Shown here one piece after another: positions 41,708 to 48,765 of a stretch of 53,531 nucleotides of DNA. A program made the translations under genes and the position numbers. Source of the stretch: an uncultured Phascolarctobacterium sp. (GTDB lineage: Bacteria > Bacillota > Negativicutes > Acidaminococcales > Acidaminococcaceae); NCBI GenBank assembly GCA_900544795.1, contig UQWM01000016.1:1-53531 (forward strand), read 5' to 3'. Under the pieces are notes generated by a model. The model ran no database searches, had not been told where the DNA came from, and saw only the letters and a program-made list of their open reading frames with translations. Each line of letters opens with the position of its first letter. The first letter of the stretch is position 1.

Positions 41708-42781
41708 TTATAAAGTGACAATAAAGTTCAATTCCCATGCCGGAACATAGGGATGTTTGCGCAGATAAATTTTATATTCCGGCACCATCTGCCACAAAAA
41801 CAACGGCAGCAAAAACAGGTCCGCATCGTGGTGATAGGCGGCAAGGAACAGTTTAGGCTTATTCACCTTGATCTGTTGCCGTCCGCCTTGCAGCGCTTCC
41901 AGCTCGGCTCCTTCAACATCCATCTTGATATAAGAAGCCTGCTGTCCGTCCAACAGCGTGTCGATATCAATAGTCTGCACTATGCGCTTTGGCTCAGAAA
42001 GAAGTGTAGACTGCCTGCCGCCGCTGTCTGAAAAATCCAGCTCAGTTACTTCCTTCCACACGGCCCGCTCAAAAAGCTGCAGGTCATGCAGCCCGCTTTG
42101 CTCAGCATAAGCAGCCAGCTTCTTAAAATTACGCCTGTCAGGCTCTACCGCCGCAATACTATGGTATTTGCCCCGAGTCAGTTTCAAAAATTCTGCGATC
42201 GTATCCCCGTTATAAGCACCCAGGTCGGCATAGATTTCATCGTCCCGCCATTTTAACAGGTTTTGCAGGTCATGCAGCCTTTCTGTCTCGCTCTCCCACA
42301 GATAGTGCAGCTTGCCACTCAATTTATAATTGAGTGCCGCTGCAAAAACCTTCCGCGACCAGTCGTCGGCTAAAGCCTCGTAAACCCGGAGCAATTTCTG
42401 TTCATGACGCTGCAACCAATCCCAGGTAACGATTTCGTCACCGGGAAACAACGGCAAATGCGGTGCTACAGTCTCATGCAGCCGAGACAGCTCTTTAAAC
42501 CGGTCCAGGACCAGCGGCGACTCTGACGCAAAAGCGATAACTATTAAAAAATCGTTCAACCGTTCTTTAATTGCGGCGTAAGTTTCAACCTTATGGCCTC
42601 GAAACATCTGCCCGCGAACGAACTCATCACTGGCAAAAACGCCTGCCAGCGAAACGTTATGGGCTTCACACCAATCAATTATCTTATCGGCACCATTGCC
42701 CATACCATATAAAACGATTGGTCTCACGGAGGTTTGCAATCTTTGCCAGACATCCTGTGTTTCTTTAATAAAAGCCAACAT
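41708..42781 (-). CDS. FkbM-family methyltransferase with N-terminal Rossmann-like region
   Basis: 357 residues from the ATG with AGGAGG 8 bases upstream. An N-terminal nucleotide-binding-like stretch (PIVLYGMGNGADKIIDW, about 20-40) precedes a class I methyltransferase: YADLGAYNGDTIAEFL for SAM, AAVEPDRRNFKKL, and the FkbM block YIKMDVEGAELEALQGG followed by LFLAAYHHDADLFLLP. Family members O-methylate sugars, polyketides or lipids. The substrate is unknown and no glycan cluster is nearby. It is divergent from the small membrane protein gene. Confidence 0.82.
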   Translation of the reverse strand: MLAFIKETQDVWQRLQTSVRPIVLYGMGNGADKIIDWCEAHNVSLAGVFASDEFVRGQMFRGHKVETYAAIKERLNDFLIVIAFASESPLVLDRFKELSRLHETVAPHLPLFPGDEIVTWDWLQRHEQKLLRVYEALADDWSRKVFAAALNYKLSGKLHYLWESETERLHDLQNLLKWRDDEIYADLGAYNGDTIAEFLKLTRGKYHSIAAVEPDRRNFKKLAAYAEQSGLHDLQLFERAVWKEVTELDFSDSGGRQSTLLSEPKRIVQTIDIDTLLDGQQASYIKMDVEGAELEALQGGRQQIKVNKPKLFLAAYHHDADLFLLPLFLWQMVPEYKIYLRKHPYVPAWELNFIVTL

Positions 42782-42845
42782 CTTCACGCCTCCTTTGTAT
42801 CTTTTTATTGTACACGAAAGCCAATACCCCGTCACACTTTTCTTT

Positions 42846-42899
42846 TAGTTAACCTTTTTTTATTTTAGGTTGACAAAGCTGCTTTCTCTTTACTATACT
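42846..42899 (+). promoter_or_regulatory. Promoter with inverted repeat before the small membrane protein gene
   Basis: TTGACA (42870-42875), 18 bases, TATACT (42894-42899). The -35 box is part of GTTAACC (42848-42854) - 13 bases - GGTTGACAA (42868-42876), an inverted repeat like a BirA (biotin repressor) operator. AGTTAACCT recurs at 42927-42935 downstream of the -10. Confidence 0.6.
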
Positions 42900-42952
42900 A
42901 TTATCGTAAACCTTATTTGTTTTTAAAGTTAACCTATTGTGAGGATATGAAG

Positions 42953-43444
42953 ATGACCGAAAGTAAAATCCGACAACTAAGTGAGATAGCTTTATTAGCC
43001 GCTTTTATTGCAATCAGCGGTACTTTTAAACTGCCCAGCTTTATCCCGGGCAGCGAATTTCAGTTGTCCGCTCCTATAGCAGTAGCCGTCTGCGGTGTTT
43101 TCGGCATCAAAAAATATCTGCTGGCAGGGCTTTTAGCCTCGACAGCCGGTTTGCTTTTAGGCACGCAAACAATTTTTAATGTGCTTATCGCTATGTTGTT
43201 TCGTATTGTTGTAGCTTTGCTGTATGCCGCCTTTGGCAAAAGCAGGCTCTTTTATCTGCTTTCTGGTCCTGTGGCCTCGGCAGCTGCCCGCTTGGCTCTC
43301 GGACTTATTATCGGCAAGGCCGTGTACCCGCTTTTAGCTGCCGCCCTACCCGGTATGGCCTTTACTGCTTTGACCGCAGGCTTATTGGCTTCGGTTTTAG
43401 AAAAGGCCCTGCTTTTGACCAACCGCAATGCTCAGCGTTCTTAA
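42953..43444 (+). CDS. Small integral membrane protein (possible ECF-transporter S component)
   Basis: 163 residues from the second of two close ATGs, which has GAGG 8 bases ahead. About five membrane helices are predicted by eye (EIALLAAFIAISGTF, IAVAVCGVFGIKKYLLAG, NVLIAMLFRIVVALLYA, VASAAARLALGLIIG, FTALTAGLLASVLEKAL). Size and short basic ends resemble vitamin-binding S components of ECF transporters, such as BioY, but I do not recognise a specific family motif. The promoter carries a BirA-like inverted repeat, which would suggest a vitamin. No ATPase or EcfT gene is adjacent; shared ECF modules are often encoded elsewhere. Confidence 0.6.
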   Translation: MTESKIRQLSEIALLAAFIAISGTFKLPSFIPGSEFQLSAPIAVAVCGVFGIKKYLLAGLLASTAGLLLGTQTIFNVLIAMLFRIVVALLYAAFGKSRLFYLLSGPVASAAARLALGLIIGKAVYPLLAAALPGMAFTALTAGLLASVLEKALLLTNRNAQRS

Positions 43445-43467
43445 CACCATAATTTCAAGTTTTACCT

Positions 43468-43500
43468 GCCGCTTAAAGCTATTCTTTAAGCGGCTTTTTA
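43468..43500 (+). terminator. Terminator after the small membrane protein gene
   Basis: GCCGCTTAAAG / CTTTAAGCGGC with loop CTATT, followed by TTTTTAT. Confidence 0.85.
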
Positions 43501-43655
43501 TCTGTCGGCGCGCTCCACTTGCCCGTACCTTTTTATAATGTTAAAATAGTAGTGATAATATTTGCCAGGGCGATTAATTTATCGCTTCATGCTTACTGGT
43601 GGTATTCTCAATGACATTACAAATAAACGGCGTTACTGCCAACGGAGGTCTTGTT

Positions 43656-44024
43656 ATGATTTTGCAGGAATCTGGAGAAAACTATTTGGAAACAATCCTG
43701 CTCTTACAGCAGCAAAACGGCAGTGTACGTTCTATAGACGTAGCGACGTACATGAACTTTACCAAAGCCAGCGTCAGCCGTGCGATGAGCATTTTAAAAC
43801 GAGAAAACTACATTTTGATGGAGGCTGACGGCAACATCGTCCTTACTGAAGCAGGTTTAGCTAAAGCCAATGCTGTTTTGGAAAGGCACCGCCTTTTAAC
43901 GCGCTTTTTAAATGAAAATTTAGGCGTATCGGAAGAAATTGCCGAAAAAGATGCCTGCCGTATCGAACATGTTATTAGCCCTGAAACATTCGCCGGCATC
44001 AAAAAACTTATTAAAAACGCTTAA
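43656..44024 (+). CDS. Short DtxR-family metal-dependent regulator
   Basis: 122 residues from the ATG with GGAGG 7 bases upstream; an earlier in-frame start is unsupported. The winged helix has ESGENYLETILLL, SIDVATYMNFTKASVSRAM and GNIVLTEAGLAKA. The dimer/metal domain has RHRLLTRFL and KDACRIEHVIS, with Cys101, Glu104 and His105 at the positions of DtxR Cys102, Glu105 and His106. A Cys here, rather than the Glu of MntR, points to iron. The SH3-like third domain is absent, as in MntR. It could bind the TTAGC-N4-GCTAA palindromes near the flavodoxin gene. Confidence 0.82.
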   Translation: MILQESGENYLETILLLQQQNGSVRSIDVATYMNFTKASVSRAMSILKRENYILMEADGNIVLTEAGLAKANAVLERHRLLTRFLNENLGVSEEIAEKDACRIEHVISPETFAGIKKLIKNA

Positions 44025-44049
44025 TATTTAACTGCAAGGGAGCTGTTTG

Positions 44050-44754
44050 ATGATGAAAAAACTTTTACTGTTCTTTACTTTAGCTATTGCTTTACTGGCA
44101 CTGCCATTGGTCGCGCATGCTGATAAAACAAAATGGGCCAATCCCAATTATAATTTTTCGAAATTACAAAACATTGATCTGGTCTCCATCAGCATTGTAG
44201 AACCTTACGAAGACTCATTCTCTGTAGACGACATGGCCAGTGAAAAAATCATCAGTGCCTTACAGAAATCTCTGGCTAAAAGAAATTTTTCTTTCGAATC
44301 CAGTGTGGAATCTAACCTGATGATTACTAAAGAAGCAGCTGCTAAATTGGCAAAAGACGCCTTAGCCAGCGCTTATAGTACTGAAACTATTAAAATTGCC
44401 CCTGAAACTTCGGCCGAACTTAAAATCATCGCACATAAATTTGGTTATAGAACCCGCATTATTCCTGCCCATGAAGAACCGCGTACCAGAACTTTCAAAG
44501 AAAAAGCCAAGGACAATAATGGTAACTGGGTAGAACGTAACGTAGAACGCACCGTTTACGAATATGTTCCGGAGCGTACTGTCTACGACGCTCAACTTGA
44601 TGTTTCCTTCCAATTGTTTGACCCTGCTACCCAAAAAATAATTTTCAACTTACGCGATGTCCGCGAACGCTCTCAGGACAGTGACACCACGGATATGTGG
44701 CAGCGCATGGCTAACTATTTTGCTCAGGAATTAGCTAAAGCAGCAAAAAAATAA
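44050..44754 (+). CDS. Secreted hypothetical protein
   Basis: 234 residues. A signal peptide (MKKLLLFFTLAIALLALP, cut near AHA-D) leads to a mature protein with IDLVSISIVEPYED, ASEKIISALQKSLAKRNF, a charged middle (RTRTFKEKAKDNNGNW) and the C-terminal strand LDVSFQLFDPATQKIIFNLRD. The layout recalls small lipoprotein-like domains with a GNA1162/DUF4136 fold, but I do not recognise it. GGGAG lies 7 bases before the first ATG. It starts 25 bases after the DtxR-type gene, so the two may be co-transcribed. Confidence 0.65.
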   Translation: MMKKLLLFFTLAIALLALPLVAHADKTKWANPNYNFSKLQNIDLVSISIVEPYEDSFSVDDMASEKIISALQKSLAKRNFSFESSVESNLMITKEAAAKLAKDALASAYSTETIKIAPETSAELKIIAHKFGYRTRIIPAHEEPRTRTFKEKAKDNNGNWVERNVERTVYEYVPERTVYDAQLDVSFQLFDPATQKIIFNLRDVRERSQDSDTTDMWQRMANYFAQELAKAAKK

Positions 44755-44765
44755 TTTTAATTTAT

Positions 44766-44802
44766 AGAAAGAACCTCTTTAAAAATTTAAGGGGTTCTTT
44801 CT
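44766..44802 (+). terminator. Terminator after the secreted hypothetical gene
   Basis: AGAAAGAACC / GGTTCTTTCT stem, extended by partial TTTAA / TTAAA pairing, followed by TGTTTAA. Confidence 0.75.
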
Positions 44803-44890
44803 TGTTTAATATACTTTAACGCTTAATGATATTTTTTCCTAATTCACTTGACACTCTATTCAAAAATGTTATAATTTAGTATATCAAACT

Positions 44891-45080
44891 GAATACGGTA
44901 ATGCAGGTTCCGTCAGGAATAACAGAGAAGTCCGGTTAAAATCCGGCGCGGTCCCGCCGCTGTAAGATGGAGCGAAGCCTAAAAAACCACTGGAAATATC
45001 CGGGAAGGAAGGCAGAGCGATGAAATCAAGCCAGAAGAACTACCTGCATCGCGATCTTGTTGACCTGCGAAGGACGGGGA
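44891..45080 (+). promoter_or_regulatory. Cobalamin riboswitch
   Basis: Characteristic elements appear in order: GGTAATGCAGGTTCCGTC at the 5' stem, AAGTCCGGTTAAAATCCGG, GGTCCCGCCGCTGTAA, a GAAGCC...CCACTGG element, CGGGAAGG, and the B12 box GCCAGAAGAACTACCTGC near 45030-45047. It precedes the cbiK gene by about 100 bases. When adenosylcobalamin or a related corrinoid binds, such elements reduce expression of the downstream gene. Confidence 0.93.
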
Positions 45081-45109
45081 GAGATCATGGTCAAAACCAT
45101 GTTTTCATT

Positions 45110-45139
45110 ACCATCCTTAATATTTATGGATGGTTTTTT
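45110..45139 (+). terminator. Riboswitch expression-platform terminator
   Basis: ACCATCC - TTAATATTTA - TGGATGG followed by TTTTTTATT, between the riboswitch aptamer and the cbiK ribosome site. It is the likely switch that ends transcription when B12 is bound. Confidence 0.75.
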
Positions 45140-45182
45140 ATTGCCTATTCAGCAAATAATTAAGAGGAAAGAGGAATCATTT

Positions 45183-46082
45183 ATGAAAAAACTGCTTTCA
45201 ATGTTACTCATGGCTTCAATGATGGTTTTTGCTTTAGGAACTATGGGCGCTGCTGCCGCCGCTAAAGCACCCAAAAACGACAAGGCTGTTGTAGTCGTCA
45301 GCTTCGGCTCTACTTTCGACGATACCCGCACCAAAGATATCGGCGGTATTGAAGAAGCTATCGCCAAAGCCTTCCCGAATCGCGACTTTAAACGGGCTTT
45401 CACCTCCTACATCATCATGGAACGCCTGGAAAAAAATAAAGGCATCAAAGTCAACGATCTGCCTACCACTTTAAAAGAATTAAAAAAAGCTGGTTATAAA
45501 GACATCCTCGTGCAGCCGACCCATCTGCTGCACGGTGAAGAATATGAACACAAAGTCTTGACCACCGTTGCTAAATTCAAAGGTGATTTTGACCGCATCG
45601 TCGTCAGCGACCCGCTGATGGTAGACAAAAATGATTTCGCGATCGCAGCATCCGCTGTCGCAACCCAATTCCCGACCCTTGGCAAAGGCGATGGCATCGT
45701 TTTGATGGGCCACGGCTCCCCTCGCGACAACAATAAATCCTTTGGCAACACCTACAAAATGCTGCAGGAAACCTTTGATAAAATGGGCCTGCCAGTTGTA
45801 GTTGGTACTGTTGAAGAAGTAGATAGCCCTAATGTTGACGAAGTTATGGAACAAATTAAAGCACGCGGCTACAAAACCGTGCATATGTTCCCGCTGATGA
45901 TCGTTGCCGGTGACCATGCTAACAACGATATGTATGGCGACGAAGAAGATTCCTGGAAAACCATGATCGAAGCTATGGGCATCAAAACCATAGGCCACTT
46001 GGAGGGCATTGGCCGCAACGCTGCCGTACAGGCTATTTATGTACAGCATGCAGTAGCTGCTGAAGCCGGTGTACAAAGATAA
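45183..46082 (+). CDS. cbiK: Exported sirohydrochlorin cobaltochelatase (periplasmic CbiK type)
   Basis: 299 residues from the ATG with AGAGG 8 bases upstream. A signal peptide (LLSMLLMASMMVFALGTMG, cut near AAAAA) precedes the chelatase. VVVVSFGSTFDDTRTKDIGG opens the first half. His residues lie in QPTHLLHGEEYEHK, LMGHGSP and VAGDHANNDMYGDE. CbiK inserts cobalt into sirohydrochlorin. An exported form is known from Desulfovibrio vulgaris (CbiKP), where a role outside B12 synthesis was proposed. Here a B12 riboswitch controls the gene, so a corrinoid link, perhaps metal or tetrapyrrole scavenging in the periplasm, is likely. No cobalamin uptake gene is adjacent. Confidence 0.9.
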   Translation: MKKLLSMLLMASMMVFALGTMGAAAAAKAPKNDKAVVVVSFGSTFDDTRTKDIGGIEEAIAKAFPNRDFKRAFTSYIIMERLEKNKGIKVNDLPTTLKELKKAGYKDILVQPTHLLHGEEYEHKVLTTVAKFKGDFDRIVVSDPLMVDKNDFAIAASAVATQFPTLGKGDGIVLMGHGSPRDNNKSFGNTYKMLQETFDKMGLPVVVGTVEEVDSPNVDEVMEQIKARGYKTVHMFPLMIVAGDHANNDMYGDEEDSWKTMIEAMGIKTIGHLEGIGRNAAVQAIYVQHAVAAEAGVQR

Positions 46083-46098
46083 ATCCTAAGTAAGCACT

Positions 46099-46126
46099 AA
46101 GACGTTCTTCTGCGGAAGAACGTCTT
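46099..46126 (+). terminator. Terminator after cbiK
   Basis: AAGACGTTCTTC - TGCG - GAAGAACGTCTT followed by TTTA. Confidence 0.87.
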
Positions 46127-46205
46127 TTTATGTTATGGAAATCAGTACAAAAATATTACAGCGTTTTTATTTCTCCTAAATTTTCTGTAAATTCCACACA
46201 TATTG

Positions 46206-46234
46206 TTGCCTCTGCGCTTGTCTTTGTTTATGCT
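46206..46234 (+). promoter_or_regulatory. Candidate promoter of the dcuC-like gene
   Basis: TTGCCT (46206-46211), 17 bases, TATGCT (46229-46234), about 58 bases before the ATG. Moderate match. Confidence 0.4.
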
Positions 46235-46291
46235 AAGATGCTATACTTTATTCATTGAAAGACATTTATATGAAGAAAGGGTGTTGCACCT

Positions 46292-47665
46292 ATGGGTCTA
46301 GTTATTTCTGCTCTCGTTACTTTTTGGGTCGGTTTTCTAATCTACAAAAAGTACAAACCCCAACCGGTCTTATTTTTAGGCGGTATGATTTTAATGTATA
46401 TCGCGGCGGTCTTTGGTTATGGAACTATCCTTCCCGCTAAAGCAGCAACCGGCTCGACTTTTTTCGATGCCTTTGAATTTATCCGCGCTACCATGAGTTC
46501 CAATGCTGGCAAACTTGGCATGAACATTATGGCCGTAGGCGCTTTTGCCCGTTACATGGACAAAATCGGCGCTTCCCGTTCCCTGGTTCGGTTAACTATC
46601 CGTCCTCTGCTGGCTTTAAAATCACCTTATATCGTTTTAGCCGGCACCTGGATCGTCGGTATGCTGATTGGTCTGTGTATCAACAGTGCTTCCGGTCTGG
46701 CCATGCTTTTGATGGTAACAATGTTCCCCATCCTGATCGGCCTTGGCGTCAGCCGCCTGTCTGCAACCGCAGCTGTTGCTACTACGCTGTGTTTTGACTG
46801 GAGTCCCAGTGATACCGGTACGATCCTGTCCGCTGAAACAGCTGGCCTGAATCCAGTCGTTTACTGGACTGACTATCAGGTACCCATCGTTTTAGTAGCG
46901 TTCGTTGTTGTTGGCGTCCTGCATTATTTCACTCAAAAATACATGGACAAACGTGACGGTCACGTTGTACAGGCTATGGAAGTTGAAAAACATGTGCAAG
47001 ACGATCCGGCCGACAATGCGCCCCTTTGGTATGCAATCCTGCCTGTTATCCCGCTGGCTTTGATCCTTTCCTTCAGCCCGTTGTGGATCACTTCTATTAA
47101 AATGAACATCGTTATGGCTATGTTTATCGGCCTCTTTATCGGCGCCTGTTGCGAATATATGCGCTGGCATGACGGTAAAAGAGTTATGGGCGATATCCAG
47201 ACCTTCTTTGACGGTTTGGGCATGCAAATGGCTAACGTTATTACTTTGATCGTAGCCGGTCAGACTTTTGCCCAAGGCCTGCTGTCCATGGGTACCATTA
47301 ACGCTCTGATCTCCGGCAGCCAGGGCTTCGGTTTCGGCCCTATGGCTATGATGCTAGTAATGGTCGCGATCATTTCCTTCTCCGCCATCGTTATGGGCAG
47401 CGGCAATGCTCCTTTCTTTGCCTTCGCAGCGCTTACTCCGGCCGTTGCCGCTCAAACAGGCATCCATCCGGTATTGATGCTACTGCCGATGCACTTTGCA
47501 GCTTCCATTGCCCGTAACTGTTCCCCGATCACAGCCGTTATCGTAGTATCTTCCGGTATGGGTAACGTTTCACCCTTTGACCTGGTCAAGCGTACCGCTA
47601 TCCCAATGGCCGGTGCCATGCTCGTTAACGTTGGTATGACCTTCTTCTACTATTACAGAGGTTGA
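46292..47665 (+). CDS. dcuC: DcuC-family C4-dicarboxylate transporter
   Basis: 457 residues with about 12 hydrophobic helices. The sequence shows paired reentrant-type regions: INSASGLAMLLMVTMFPI with CFDWSPSDTGTILSAET in the first half, and VMGSGNAPFFAFAALTP with ARNCSPITAVIVVSSGM in the second. This is the DcuC pattern for anaerobic efflux or exchange of succinate and other C4-dicarboxylates. AAAGGGTG precedes the ATG. A hairpin separates it from the dipeptidase gene downstream. Confidence 0.85.
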   Translation: MGLVISALVTFWVGFLIYKKYKPQPVLFLGGMILMYIAAVFGYGTILPAKAATGSTFFDAFEFIRATMSSNAGKLGMNIMAVGAFARYMDKIGASRSLVRLTIRPLLALKSPYIVLAGTWIVGMLIGLCINSASGLAMLLMVTMFPILIGLGVSRLSATAAVATTLCFDWSPSDTGTILSAETAGLNPVVYWTDYQVPIVLVAFVVVGVLHYFTQKYMDKRDGHVVQAMEVEKHVQDDPADNAPLWYAILPVIPLALILSFSPLWITSIKMNIVMAMFIGLFIGACCEYMRWHDGKRVMGDIQTFFDGLGMQMANVITLIVAGQTFAQGLLSMGTINALISGSQGFGFGPMAMMLVMVAIISFSAIVMGSGNAPFFAFAALTPAVAAQTGIHPVLMLLPMHFAASIARNCSPITAVIVVSSGMGNVSPFDLVKRTAIPMAGAMLVNVGMTFFYYYRG

Positions 47666-47688
47666 TCTGTACTTTAATAAAATCACAC

Positions 47689-47722
47689 ATAATAGCTGCC
47701 CAAGGGCGGCTATTATGCTTTT
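47689..47722 (+). terminator. Hairpin between dcuC-like and dipeptidase genes
   Basis: CATAATAGCTGCCC / GGGCGGCTATTATG (one G-U pair) followed by CTTTTAG, ending only 19 bases before the next ATG. It may be a terminator or an attenuator. Confidence 0.65.
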
Positions 47723-47740
47723 AGAAAGGACGTGCAAACC

Positions 47741-48691
47741 ATGTTTATCTGCGATTGTCATTGCGACACACTCACCGAACTTTATAAAAAAGGTACTTCT
47801 TTATATGACAACGACCAGCATTTCGATATCAAACGTCAAATCGAACTGGGCGGCGGCCTGCAGTTTTGCGCTATCTTTGTGCCCACGCACGAGTTCCGCT
47901 ATTATGGCGGCCTGCGTTATACCCTGTGCCTGCTGGACAAATACAAGCAGGAGCTAAAAGCCCTGCAGGAACGCGGCATAGACGTACTGCCTGTACTGAC
48001 CAAAGCCGACGCTGCTGACGTGCTTAACCACAAAGCAGCCACACTGCTGGCTATCGAAGAAGGCGGCGCCATCGACGGCAGTTTGGAAGCCCTGCGCATG
48101 CTGTATGAACTGGGCGTACGTGCTATGACACTGACCTGGAGCAACCGCAATGATATCGCCGACGGCGTTAACGAAGAATGCAGCGGCGGCGGCTTGACCG
48201 TTTTCGGACGTAAAGTAGTAGCAGAAATGAACCGCTTAGGTATGCTGGTCGACGTTTCCCACATTGCTACCGCTGGTTTCTGGGACGTTATCGAAGCTTC
48301 TACCAAGCCGATAATTGCTACCCATTCCAATGCTAAGACCCTGTGTAGCCATCCCCGCAACCTGAACGACGACCAGATAAAGGCCATCAATGCTAATGAC
48401 GGCCTGATCGGTATCACCTTCGCCGGGCAGTTTCTGGAAGAAGATTACAACAAGGCCTGTATCGACAGCGTCTACCGCCACATCGACTATATGTTGAACC
48501 TTTTGGGCAACGACGACCATGTCGGCTTCGGCAGCGACTTTGACGGCATCAGCCACCCGCCGTATAACATCCACGGCGTACAGGATTATAAACCGCTGAT
48601 AGAATACCTGCAAAGCAAAAACTACAGCGACAGCACGATCGAGAAAATCACTCATAAAAACGTGCTTAATTTGTTGGGTAAGGTATTGTAA
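47741..48691 (+). CDS. M19 membrane-dipeptidase family metallopeptidase
   Basis: 316 residues from the ATG 10 bases after AAAGGA; a GTG three codons earlier abuts that site. The zinc ligands are visible: CDCHCDT (HxD), LAIEEGGAID (Glu), DVSHIA and ATHSNA (His), and FGSDFDGI (Asp). Family members hydrolyse dipeptides, often with broad specificity including D-residues. No signal peptide is present despite the family name, so it is probably cytosolic. Confidence 0.88.
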   Translation: MFICDCHCDTLTELYKKGTSLYDNDQHFDIKRQIELGGGLQFCAIFVPTHEFRYYGGLRYTLCLLDKYKQELKALQERGIDVLPVLTKADAADVLNHKAATLLAIEEGGAIDGSLEALRMLYELGVRAMTLTWSNRNDIADGVNEECSGGGLTVFGRKVVAEMNRLGMLVDVSHIATAGFWDVIEASTKPIIATHSNAKTLCSHPRNLNDDQIKAINANDGLIGITFAGQFLEEDYNKACIDSVYRHIDYMLNLLGNDDHVGFGSDFDGISHPPYNIHGVQDYKPLIEYLQSKNYSDSTIEKITHKNVLNLLGKVL

Positions 48692-48703
48692 CAACAAAAA
48701 CAC

Positions 48704-48743
48704 AAAACAGCGTCTTCTGCCTATTGCAGAAGACGCTGTTTTT
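48704..48743. terminator. Bidirectional terminator between dipeptidase and guaA genes
   Basis: A perfect 17-bp stem (AAAACAGCGTCTTCTGC and complement, loop CTATT) with T- and A-runs on both sides. Confidence 0.92.
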
Positions 48744-48765
48744 AATTACGATAATTTAAACTGTT

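Noticed and set aside
45057..45182. N-terminal extension of CbiK from 45057
   Set aside because: It would run through the riboswitch terminator and place the signal peptide inside the protein; the ATG at 45183 has a proper ribosome site.
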